Positions 8,563 through 14,856 of a DNA stretch of 26,784 bases are shown in pieces (positions within the stretch are counted from its first letter, which is position 1; the number at the start of each line of letters is the position of its first letter). Position numbers and translations under genes: made by a program. Source of the stretch: Firmicutes bacterium CAG:552 (GTDB lineage: Bacteria > Bacillota > Clostridia > Christensenellales > Pumilibacteraceae); the NCBI GenBank assembly GCA_000435495.1, contig FR884023.1, forward strand, positions 1 to 26,784, written 5' to 3'. Below the pieces are notes generated by a model that saw nothing but the letters and a program-made list of their open reading frames with translations, was not told where the DNA came from and ran no database searches.

Positions 8563-9269
8563 TAAGAAAGAGACTGAAGAGTTTGGTAATTTACGCATTT
8601 CTTGCCGTAGCGGTTGGAATAATCGGCTTTTATATGTACAAAAGCGTTATGGATACCAATAAGCTTTTTATCGAACTCAACGAGCAGGAAGATACCGTTG
8701 CCACGGTGGTTCCGTTAGACAACGTCAATTATACGATCGAAGGCAAAAAATATCGTTGGGGAATTGTTATTCCGGGCGAAGAATTGGCGGAGGACTCAAA
8801 GAATCACGGGGTTGCAAGCTATCTGTATTCGGTTGACGAAATGGCTGAAAAAGGCTATAAGTTAAATGTAAAGTATATTAAAGAAAACGACGAATTGATT
8901 GTCTACGAAAGCGATCGTGTCAGAGAACTGGTAAAGAATCCGTGGTCCCCTTCTGCAGGCATATTTCTTTATTGTATAAGCGGAGCGCTTGCTTCGGTAT
9001 GTATCTATCAGATAATTCGCATACTTTTAATCGTTCGTATACTAAAGAAAGGCGTTCTTACCACCGGTACTTTCATTTCCGCATTTCATTCTTCGTTCGG
9101 TTCTGCAAAATATTACAAAGTTAAGTTCAGCTATACTCGCAACGGAGAAACTTTTACCGTAATTACGCCTAACTGTTACGACAGCGTTTCGGTAGATAAG
9201 TTCGAACGACTTGTCGTGCTTGACGTCAGAGTCCTGGGAAAGAAAGCGGTAATAGTCGAAAAAAGTTGA
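8559..9269 (+). CDS. DUF3592-like membrane protein
   Basis: A 236-residue protein with a transmembrane helix near residues 10-28, an external domain of about 100 residues, a second helix near 130-155, then a soluble beta-rich tail. The tail (GTFISAFHSSFGSAKYYKVKFSYTRNGETF...LGKKAVIVE) resembles DUF3592, a family of small beta domains of unknown function. It overlaps the preceding gene at ATGA, making it the last member of the run that starts at the aminotransferase. No convincing terminator lies between it and the rpmG promoter; the hairpin at 9346-9366 may serve that role. Confidence 0.65.
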   Translation: MIRKRLKSLVIYAFLAVAVGIIGFYMYKSVMDTNKLFIELNEQEDTVATVVPLDNVNYTIEGKKYRWGIVIPGEELAEDSKNHGVASYLYSVDEMAEKGYKLNVKYIKENDELIVYESDRVRELVKNPWSPSAGIFLYCISGALASVCIYQIIRILLIVRILKKGVLTTGTFISAFHSSFGSAKYYKVKFSYTRNGETFTVITPNCYDSVSVDKFERLVVLDVRVLGKKAVIVEKS

Positions 9270-9307
9270 TATTTTGCATTTTTGATTATAAAACAATACA
9301 AAATTGC

Positions 9308-9336
9308 TTGACAACGAACCTGCATTATGCTAATAT
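9308..9336 (+). promoter_or_regulatory. Promoter of the rpmG-secE-nusG-ribosomal protein operon
   Basis: Perfect TTGACA (9308-9313), a 17-base spacer and TAATAT (9331-9336). Transcription should start near 9343, just before the leader hairpin. Confidence 0.8.
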
Positions 9337-9345
9337 AAATCGTAG

Positions 9346-9366
9346 CTGCCCTTTAGGCAGTTTTTT
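9346..9366 (+). terminator. Terminator-like hairpin at the 5' end of the rpmG leader
   Basis: CTGCC (9346-9350), loop CTTTA, GGCAG (9356-9360), then six T residues; two more pairs are possible at the base. It begins within a few bases of the predicted transcription start. It could terminate read-through from upstream, attenuate the operon, or protect the mRNA 5' end. Confidence 0.55.
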
Positions 9367-9394
9367 AGTGAAGAAATTTAGGAGAAACTTAGCT

Positions 9395-9544
9395 ATGAGA
9401 ACGAGAATCACACTTGCTTGCACCGAGTGCAAGAACAGAAACTACGACGATATGAAGAATAAGAAAAACGATCCCGACAGAATCGAGCTTAAGAAATATT
9501 GTAAGTTTTGCCACAAGCACACCGTTCATAAGGAAACCAAATAG
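9395..9544 (+). CDS. rpmG: 50S ribosomal protein L33
   Basis: A 49-residue L33 of the zinc-binding type: C9-x2-C12 (CTEC) and C36-x2-C39 (CKFC) can hold a zinc ribbon, with the typical MRTRITLACTECKNRNY opening and a basic C-terminus. An upstream in-frame extension is rejected because TAGGAGA precedes ATG 9395 and relatives start there. It leads the classic rpmG-secE-nusG order of Bacillota. Confidence 0.96.
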   Translation: MRTRITLACTECKNRNYDDMKNKKNDPDRIELKKYCKFCHKHTVHKETK

Positions 9545-9563
9545 TTTTTAAGGAGAGTTTACC

Positions 9564-9854
9564 GTGGACAAGAATAAGACCACAGCAAAAAATGCTAATA
9601 AAAAAGGCTTCTTTGCTCGTATAGGCAACTATTTTAAGGAGTCTTTTTCCGAGCTAAAAAAAGTCAGCTGGCCGACCTTCGGTACCGTCGTTAAGACCAC
9701 TTTAATGGTTTTGGCTGTTGTAGCGGTATTCTTAGTGTTGCTTTTCGTGTTCGACCTCGTACTCAAAGAGGGCTACAAAGCATTGATGGACATAGCCGGT
9801 GGATCCAACTCGGCGCTTAAATCTATTTCTTCGATAGGAGCGTTGTTAAGGTAG
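9564..9854 (+). CDS. secE: Preprotein translocase subunit SecE
   Basis: A 96-residue SecE with a Lys-rich cytoplasmic N-terminus, the conserved amphipathic FKESFSELKKVSWPTF segment and a single transmembrane helix (about 48-70). It clamps SecY in the SecYEG channel. The start is GTG with AAGGAG eight bases upstream. About 25 residues extend beyond the membrane helix. nusG begins two bases after its stop codon, the near-universal order. Confidence 0.95.
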   Translation: MDKNKTTAKNANKKGFFARIGNYFKESFSELKKVSWPTFGTVVKTTLMVLAVVAVFLVLLFVFDLVLKEGYKALMDIAGGSNSALKSISSIGALLR

Positions 9855-9855
9855 T

Positions 9856-10392
9856 ATGGGAGTAAATCTCGAAGACGCAAAATGGTATGTTCTTCATACG
9901 TATTCCGGTTATGAGAACATGGTAAAAGAGAATTTGGAAATGGTTTTTGCAAAAAACGGCAAAAAGGACAGACTTCTCGAAATTACCATTCCTCTTGAGG
10001 ACGTAGTTGAAGAGAAAAACGGAAAACGCAAAATAGTGCAGCGCAGGATGTTCCCGTGTTACGTTATAATCAAGATGGTGTACGACAATTCTATGTGGCA
10101 CATGATAGTCAATACCAGAGGCGTAACCGGTTTTGTAGGCCCGATGGGCAGACCCATTCCGCTAACGGACGAAGAAGTTAAGCGTATGCACCTCGAAACT
10201 CGTACCGTAGAGACAGACTTTAAGGTAGGAGATAAAGTCAGCGTTGTCGAAGGTCCTCTCGAAGGCTTTGTCGGAGATATAGAGTCTATCGACGCTCTCG
10301 CAGGAAAGTGCAAGGTAATAGTCAGCATGTTCGGAAGACTTACGCCTGTCGAACTTGCTCTTAATCAGATAACGCTTATCGAAAATTTGTAA
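9856..10392 (+). CDS. nusG: Transcription termination/antitermination factor NusG
   Basis: A 178-residue NusG. The NGN domain (AKWYVLHTYSGYENMVKENLE) contacts RNA polymerase, the RRMFPCYVIIKM strand and NTRGVTGFVG loop are typical, and the C-terminal KOW domain (FKVGDKVSVVEGPLEGFVGDIESID) links to NusE/S10 or Rho. Length and motifs are normal. It starts two bases after secE with no separate ribosome binding site of note, indicating coupling. Confidence 0.97.
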   Translation: MGVNLEDAKWYVLHTYSGYENMVKENLEMVFAKNGKKDRLLEITIPLEDVVEEKNGKRKIVQRRMFPCYVIIKMVYDNSMWHMIVNTRGVTGFVGPMGRPIPLTDEEVKRMHLETRTVETDFKVGDKVSVVEGPLEGFVGDIESIDALAGKCKVIVSMFGRLTPVELALNQITLIENL

Positions 10393-10463
10393 TTACATTC
10401 AGGGAGAACGAAAGTTCGTCAGTACCTCGATTGCAATAAATATTCAGCAAGGAGAAAATAACA

Positions 10464-10889
10464 ATGGCAAAGAAAATCAACGCAGTCGTAAAACTGCAAT
10501 TGCCCGCAGGTAAAGCAACCCCGGCTCCCCCGGTAGGTTCGGCTCTTGGTCCTCACGGTATCAATATCCCCGGCTTTACTAAGGAATTTAACGAAAAAAC
10601 CCGAGCTCAAGACGGTTTGATCATCCCCGTAGTCGTAACTATCTACGCAGACAGATCTTTCACTTTTGTGCTTAAGACTCCCCCCGCTGCAGTGCTTATC
10701 AAAAAAGCTTGTAAAATAGACAGCGGCTCGGCTGTACCCAACAAGACCAAGGTTGCAAAGATAACCAAGGCTCAGGTAGAGGAAATAGCAAAGCTTAAGA
10801 TGCCCGACCTTAACGCAGCTTCGCTCGAGAGTGCTATGAGCATGATCGCCGGCACCGCTCGCAGCATGGGCGTTACCGTAGAGGACTAA
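10464..10889 (+). CDS. rplK: 50S ribosomal protein L11
   Basis: A 141-residue L11 at the GTPase-associated centre of the ribosome. The N-terminal domain opens MAKKINAVVKLQLPAGKATPAPPVGSALG and the rRNA-binding C-terminal domain (TPPAAVLIKKACKIDSGS...GTARSMGV) is canonical. Position 26, Pro in E. coli (PPVGPALG), is Ser here, followed by GPHGINIPGF instead of GQ-GVNIMEF. AAGGAG lies upstream of the ATG. The 71-base gap after nusG contains a small GAAC-GAAA-GTTC hairpin (10406-10417). Confidence 0.97.
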   Translation: MAKKINAVVKLQLPAGKATPAPPVGSALGPHGINIPGFTKEFNEKTRAQDGLIIPVVVTIYADRSFTFVLKTPPAAVLIKKACKIDSGSAVPNKTKVAKITKAQVEEIAKLKMPDLNAASLESAMSMIAGTARSMGVTVED

Positions 10890-10898
10890 GGAGGGCTT

Positions 10899-11585
10899 AT
10901 GAAACACGGAAAGAATTATAGAAATTCAATAAAAGAAGTGGACGTAAAAGCGGTTTACGAACCCGAAGAGGCAATGAAGAAAGTTGTCGAGACGGCTAAG
11001 GCAAAGTTCGACGAAACCATTGAGCTTCACGTAAGACTCGGCGTAGATCCTCGTCAGGCAGACCAGCAGGTTAGAGGAACCGTAGTGCTTCCTAATGGAA
11101 CCGGTAAAAAAGTAAGAGTTTTGGTTATCGCAAAAGGCGACAAAGCAGACATCGCTACTAAGGCAGGAGCCGACATTGTCGGTGCGGAAGAAATCATCGC
11201 AAAGATTCTTAACGAAAACTTCCTTGACTTTGACGTATGTATTACCAGCCCCGATATGATGGGACAGATGGGTAAAGTTGCTCGTATCCTCGGACCTAAG
11301 GGCCTTATGCCCTCTCCGAAGTCGGGTACCGTAACTATGGACATTGCCAAAGCGGTTAACGATACTAAAGCAGGTAAAGTAGAATACAGAGTAGATAAGA
11401 CGGCGATTATCCACTGTCCTATCGGCAAGAAGTCTTTCGGCGACGCAAAACTTCTTGAAAACTTCAACTCGCTTATGGACGCTATCGTAAAAGCTAAGCC
11501 GGCAGCGGCTAAGGGCGTTTACGTTCGTAGCGTAACCGCAGCGTCGACCATGGGCCCGGGAATCAAAGTTAATTTCAGAGCTTAA
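10899..11585 (+). CDS. rplA: 50S ribosomal protein L1
   Basis: A 228-residue L1 of the ribosome's L1 stalk, with the family's ELHVRLGVDPRQADQQVRGTVVLPNGTGK segment, the inserted domain (VLVIAKGDKADIATKAGADIVGAEE) and the MGQMGKVARILGPKGLMPSPKSGTV motif. AAGGAGGG precedes ATG with a ten-base gap after rplK. In many bacteria L1 represses the rplK-rplA mRNA; the small hairpin before rplK is a possible site but I cannot confirm it. Confidence 0.97.
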   Translation: MKHGKNYRNSIKEVDVKAVYEPEEAMKKVVETAKAKFDETIELHVRLGVDPRQADQQVRGTVVLPNGTGKKVRVLVIAKGDKADIATKAGADIVGAEEIIAKILNENFLDFDVCITSPDMMGQMGKVARILGPKGLMPSPKSGTVTMDIAKAVNDTKAGKVEYRVDKTAIIHCPIGKKSFGDAKLLENFNSLMDAIVKAKPAAAKGVYVRSVTAASTMGPGIKVNFRA

Positions 11586-11599
11586 TAAATATAAGTAAT

Positions 11600-11660
11600 T
11601 AAACCGTAGACAGTAAGTAACCGCAAGGTTATAAATCGCAAGAGCTTACCGAGGTGAACA
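11600..11660 (+). promoter_or_regulatory. Ribosomal protein L10 leader (L10-L12 binding RNA)
   Basis: The stretch carries the L10-leader hallmarks: a helix TAACC-GCAA-GGTTA (11618-11631), a closing helix GTAAG/CTTAC (11613-11617 with 11645-11649) and the conserved ACCGAGGTGAAC tail. In Bacillota, excess L10(L12)4 complex binds this RNA and favours a downstream terminator, lowering rplJ-rplL expression. Confidence 0.85.
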
Positions 11661-11686
11661 AAAAAAGACTACAAACTGTTTTTTTT

Positions 11687-11720
11687 GCGACCTCTCGAGC
11701 TTTCGGAGGTCGCTTTGTTT
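11687..11720 (+). terminator. Attenuator terminator upstream of rplJ
   Basis: GCGACCTC (11687-11694) pairs with GAGGTCGC (11706-11713), with an inner CGA-GCTT-TCG helix and a T-rich tract (TTTGTTTT). It lies between the L10 leader and rplJ, the standard place for the conditional terminator of this switch. Confidence 0.85.
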
Positions 11721-11755
11721 TACGGGTTAATATAAAAAAATAAGGAGGAACAATT

Positions 11756-12247
11756 TTGTCAGCAGAAGTTTTAGAGCTTAAACAGCAGCAAGTAGCAGAA
11801 ATCGAAGACAAAGTTAAGCGCGCAAGCGGCGTAGTTATTATCGACTACAGAGGAATCACCGTAGAAGAAGACACTGCACTCCGTGCTTCGCTCAGAAAAG
11901 AAGGCATCGATTATAAAGTTCTTAAGAACAGACTTGCGCTCAGAGCATTCAAAAATGCAGGATACGAAGGTTTCGACAAAGTGTTCGAAGGCCCGACGTC
12001 AGTAGCGTTCTCGTATGAAGACGCAACCGCTCCGGCAAGAATACTTTCCGAAAGCATGAAGAAACTCAACAAACTTGTCGTAAAGGGCGGTATCGTAGAA
12101 GGTCAAGCTATGGACGCCAACGGCATAAGCAAAGTCGCAAGTATTCCGTCCAAGCAAGTTCTTTTGGGACAGTTGGTTGGTTTGCTTACGTCGCCCATGC
12201 GCAGCCTTGCCATTGCGCTTAGCGAAGTCGCTAAAAAACAGGCATAA
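11756..12247 (+). CDS. rplJ: 50S ribosomal protein L10
   Basis: A 163-residue L10, the base of the ribosomal stalk that anchors L7/L12 dimers. The VVIIDYRGITVEEDTALRASLRKEGIDYKVLKNRLALRAF region is canonical, and the C-terminal helix that binds L12 is present. Translation starts at TTG 11756, set by AAGGAGG seven bases upstream; the peptide begins SAEVLELKQQQVAEIEDKV. Rare TTG initiation plus the L10 leader suggest expression is held down relative to rplL. Confidence 0.95.
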   Translation: MSAEVLELKQQQVAEIEDKVKRASGVVIIDYRGITVEEDTALRASLRKEGIDYKVLKNRLALRAFKNAGYEGFDKVFEGPTSVAFSYEDATAPARILSESMKKLNKLVVKGGIVEGQAMDANGISKVASIPSKQVLLGQLVGLLTSPMRSLAIALSEVAKKQA

Positions 12248-12285
12248 ACAAATTTTAAAAACAATAATTTAAGGAGAATATAAAA

Positions 12286-12660
12286 ATGGCTGATTTGAAT
12301 AAAATGTTGGAAGATATCAAAGGTCTTTCCGTTATGGAGCTTAATGAGCTCGTTAAGATGATTGAAACCGAATTCGGTGTATCCGCTGCCGCTATGGCTG
12401 TTGCTGCTCCCGCTGCAGGTGCTGCAGCTGCTCCCGCAGAAGAAGAACAGACCGAATTTACCGTAGTTCTTAAGGAATTCGGCGCAAACAAGATTGCTGT
12501 CATCAAGGCAGTTCGTGAAATCACCGGACTTGGCCTCGGCGAAGCTAAAGCATTGGTTGAAGGCGCTCCCTCTAACATTAAGGAAGCTATCTCTAAGGAT
12601 GCAGCTAAAGAGATCGAAACCAAACTTAAGGAAGCAGGCGCAGTTGTAGAACTTAAATAA
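12286..12660 (+). CDS. rplL: 50S ribosomal protein L7/L12
   Basis: A 124-residue L7/L12. The N-terminal dimerisation helix region (LNKMLEDIKGLSVMELNELVKMIE) is followed by an Ala/Pro/Glu hinge rich in AAPAAGAAA and a C-terminal domain with the factor-binding face (NKIAVIKAVREITGLGLGEAKALVEGAPS). AAGGAG lies upstream of the ATG. It closes the operon and is followed by a strong terminator. Confidence 0.98.
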   Translation: MADLNKMLEDIKGLSVMELNELVKMIETEFGVSAAAMAVAAPAAGAAAAPAEEEQTEFTVVLKEFGANKIAVIKAVREITGLGLGEAKALVEGAPSNIKEAISKDAAKEIETKLKEAGAVVELK

Positions 12661-12685
12661 TAAGTTTTTAAAACAGCAAATCAAA

Positions 12686-12721
12686 AACAGCGTATGAGTT
12701 TAATCGTACGCTGTTTTTTTG
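12686..12721 (+). terminator. Intrinsic terminator of the ribosomal operon
   Basis: A perfect 9-bp stem AACAGCGTA/TACGCTGTT (12686-12694 with 12707-12715) and a T tract. It ends the rpmG-to-rplL transcription unit. Confidence 0.92.
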
Positions 12722-12812
12722 TATTGTCTTGCTTAAAGTGAATATTCATAACAACGAAAAGCAAAATCGTAAGTCGGCGATAGCGGTTCTGACAAAAAAT
12801 GCCACAAATTGT

Positions 12813-12841
12813 TTGCTTTTATCGCAAAAAAATAGTACAAT
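12813..12841 (+). promoter_or_regulatory. Promoter predicting a leaderless mRNA for the RnlA-like gene
   Basis: TTGCTT (12813-12818), a 17-base spacer and TACAAT (12836-12841). Only six bases separate the -10 from ATG 12848, so transcription should begin at or next to the start codon. No ribosome binding site is visible, which agrees. An inverted repeat TTTGC/GCAAA (12812-12816, 12824-12828) overlaps the -35 and could be an operator. Confidence 0.55.
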
Positions 12842-12847
12842 AAAGTT

Positions 12848-14467
12848 ATGAACCAAAAAAGATATAATTTTAAGTGCGAAGAGAGCGAATTCGCCGAATT
12901 TATAAAAAAGCTTAATTCGAGCGGGAGATTTATTTATCGTAATCATACGCCCGCTACGCACACCGTTATGCAAAGCAGATACACATACACGTGCGAAGGT
13001 TGCAGAGTAAGCGTAGTGTACGAAACGAAAGCGAAGACACTTATTTTTACGGCTCCGGGCGAAGTTATGCAGGAACTTGTAGATATTTATAACGGACGAA
13101 TCGTTAATAAACAGAACTCGTCTGCATTGGCTAAGTCTACAATGCTGCAAGTCGAAGCAGATATGCCGAAGACGGATAACAGAACTTTAGATAAACTTAC
13201 AAACATCGAGTCGGTTAAATCGGCAGATGACAAAACGAACGTAAAATTTAAAGAAACTGTCGGGGACGATGCTGAAAACAAGGGAGAGACTTCGACAAAG
13301 CCGCAAACAAATAAGCAACGGACAAAACAAAGTATAAAAGCAAAAAAAACGTCTACTGACAGCAAAAGCGACAACAAAGTTGATAAAAAACAGTCGGAAG
13401 TCGCTAAAAACACAAATACTGCTGTGATGAACCCGAGCAATAATTCCGCAAAACAATCGTCACGTGTAAAGTCTCGTACTAATGGTTTAAAATCTGAAAA
13501 TTCTAATGCAGATAAGCCGGATGTCAAGGCAAAAACGGCTAAAAGAGAATCCGAGACAATGTCACCGCCTGTGCGCAAAGGCACAAAAAACGTTAAATCG
13601 AATCGCAAAGAGCTTTACTCAAAAAGCTCGCAAGTCGTAAAAGAATCGGATAAAGTAGATCAGAATAAAAACGAACAGAGAAAAAGTGAGAAAACTTTTA
13701 CTATAAAGAAGTTCGGTAAGCAGCGAGCGGAAAACGTTTTGACTGCAATAAAAGAAAACAAAAGGATGCGGCTTAAGCAAACTTATTCGGATCCCGAAGT
13801 CAGCACGTACTATATTTGCGAAGGTAAAGACAAGGCGTCGCTTAGAGTGGACGAAGAAAAGATTATGTTATCCGGCGCAAAGAGTCGACTTTTCGACGAG
13901 ATACAGCTGATAATATCGCAAGCGTGCGATTACAAGACCGCAATAAGCACGCATATTAAACTTGCGGGGGAAGAGAAGAGGGCATTTGAAATAGAACGCC
14001 AGCTACGAAAAAAATTGCCGGACGCATACGATCTTTTGGGGGAGCAAGCCCGCATAGACTTTGCTATAGGAGTTATTGACATAGATAACTCTACGGCGGT
14101 GTTATACGATTATTCTACGCTGTTGATACCGTGCTTCAGAGGATTGGAGCGTTTTATATTCGATTTGCAAAGAGCTCAAGGCATAGAAGTAAAGATGATA
14201 GGTCAGGCTTACGAAAAGGAGAATGGCAGCTACGTCCTTAAGTCCGGTTACCGTCGTAAAATCCCCTTTGTAGTATATGCCGAAGTTATGGCTGCGTTGT
14301 ATACCGAGTACAACAGCCAGCGAAATTTCTATGCTCATTCGGACGGTTTAGACGAAAAAAGCCGCATAATAACCGACAGAGCTCAGGTAAAAGAGATATT
14401 CAATCAACTTATGCAGGTAATAAATTATAACGGAAAAAAATTAAAAGAAATAGGTTTTTCCATTTAA
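12848..14467 (+). CDS. RnlA-like HEPN ribonuclease (solitary toxin-type)
   Basis: A 539-residue protein whose C-terminal region (about 380-539) matches the HEPN domain of E. coli RnlA (RNase LS). IPCFRGLERFIF supplies the R-x2-E pair (R431, E434), and QRNFYAHSD supplies R-x4-H (R492, H497), followed by SRIITDRAQV, which parallels RnlA's SRMISDMARL. RnlA cleaves mRNA and is blocked by RnlB or phage Dmd. The N-terminus holds two related alpha/beta repeats (about 4-83 and 283-360, both with a Y-x-CEG strand), recalling RnlA's repeated N-terminal domains. A Lys/Ser/Thr/Asn-rich, apparently disordered linker (about 95-280) separates them, making the protein about 180 residues longer than E. coli RnlA (about 357). 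No RnlB-like gene is adjacent. RNase activity is inferred. Confidence 0.75.
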   Translation: MNQKRYNFKCEESEFAEFIKKLNSSGRFIYRNHTPATHTVMQSRYTYTCEGCRVSVVYETKAKTLIFTAPGEVMQELVDIYNGRIVNKQNSSALAKSTMLQVEADMPKTDNRTLDKLTNIESVKSADDKTNVKFKETVGDDAENKGETSTKPQTNKQRTKQSIKAKKTSTDSKSDNKVDKKQSEVAKNTNTAVMNPSNNSAKQSSRVKSRTNGLKSENSNADKPDVKAKTAKRESETMSPPVRKGTKNVKSNRKELYSKSSQVVKESDKVDQNKNEQRKSEKTFTIKKFGKQRAENVLTAIKENKRMRLKQTYSDPEVSTYYICEGKDKASLRVDEEKIMLSGAKSRLFDEIQLIISQACDYKTAISTHIKLAGEEKRAFEIERQLRKKLPDAYDLLGEQARIDFAIGVIDIDNSTAVLYDYSTLLIPCFRGLERFIFDLQRAQGIEVKMIGQAYEKENGSYVLKSGYRRKIPFVVYAEVMAALYTEYNSQRNFYAHSDGLDEKSRIITDRAQVKEIFNQLMQVINYNGKKLKEIGFSI

Positions 14468-14566
14468 AAACAGAGAGTAATTTTTTATTTTGCCTGGCGA
14501 GTCGTTTTATAAATGGCAAAACAAAACTCCGGTGAGGTTATTTAAACCTCGTAGTATTGCAAACGC

Positions 14567-14609
14567 AAAAAAAAGCACCGAACGAATTATCGTTCAGTGC
14601 TTTTTTTGT
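14567..14609. terminator. Bidirectional terminator between convergent genes
   Basis: GCACCGAACG (14575-14584), loop AATTAT, CGTTCAGTGC (14591-14600), flanked by A and T runs. On the minus strand the single imperfect pair is a G-U wobble, so the stem is fully paired there and ends the micro-protein transcript. On the plus strand it has one mismatch and may end the RnlA-like transcript. Confidence 0.8.
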
Positions 14610-14619
14610 AAGAATTGCC

Positions 14620-14712
14620 TTATTTGCAGCTCTTGGTAGTCTTGCTCTTAGAGCTTTGCGACTTAGAACCGCAACCGGTAGTCTTCTTAGAGTTACTCTT
14701 GGTGTTAGCCAT
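14620..14712 (-). CDS. 30-residue Lys/Ser/Thr-rich micro-protein with two Cys
   Basis: A short minus-strand gene, ATG 14712 to TAA 14620, encoding MANTKSNSKKTTGCG followed by SKSQSSKSKTTKSCK. It has eight Lys, eight Ser, five Thr, two Cys and no acidic or aromatic residue, so it is strongly basic and surely disordered. Support for it being real: a perfect AAGGAGG eight bases before the ATG, a possible -10 TATACT (14736-14741) upstream, and a strong minus-strand terminator just past the stop. I recognise no family. Its composition resembles the basic linker of the convergent RnlA-like protein. Nucleic-acid binding is a guess from charge. Confidence 0.7.
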   Translation of the reverse strand: MANTKSNSKKTTGCGSKSQSSKSKTTKSCK

Positions 14713-14856
14713 TTCTCTTTCCTCCTTACACGATTAGTATAATGCGTCACAGAGAAAATATACTGTAAAAAATTACATATTACAATTAGTGCATTAGACT
14801 TTAATCGTAGAGATAAGAGTCCGAGACATAATAAATTTTAACGATAAAAGGATGAT

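Noticed and set aside
9266..9394. Longer reading of rpmG starting at 9266
   Set aside because: It would put the promoter and leader hairpin inside the gene; ATG 9395 has a ribosome binding site and matches the L33 family.
10402..10430. Possible L1-binding site in the rplK leader
   Set aside because: There is a GAAC-GAAA-GTTC hairpin, but I cannot match it to the L1 rRNA-mimic with confidence.
14488..14550. Possible terminators right after the RnlA-like gene
   Set aside because: The stems TTTTGCC/GGCAAAA (20-base loop) and GAGGTT/AACCTC lack T tracts; the hairpin at 14575-14600 is a better terminator.
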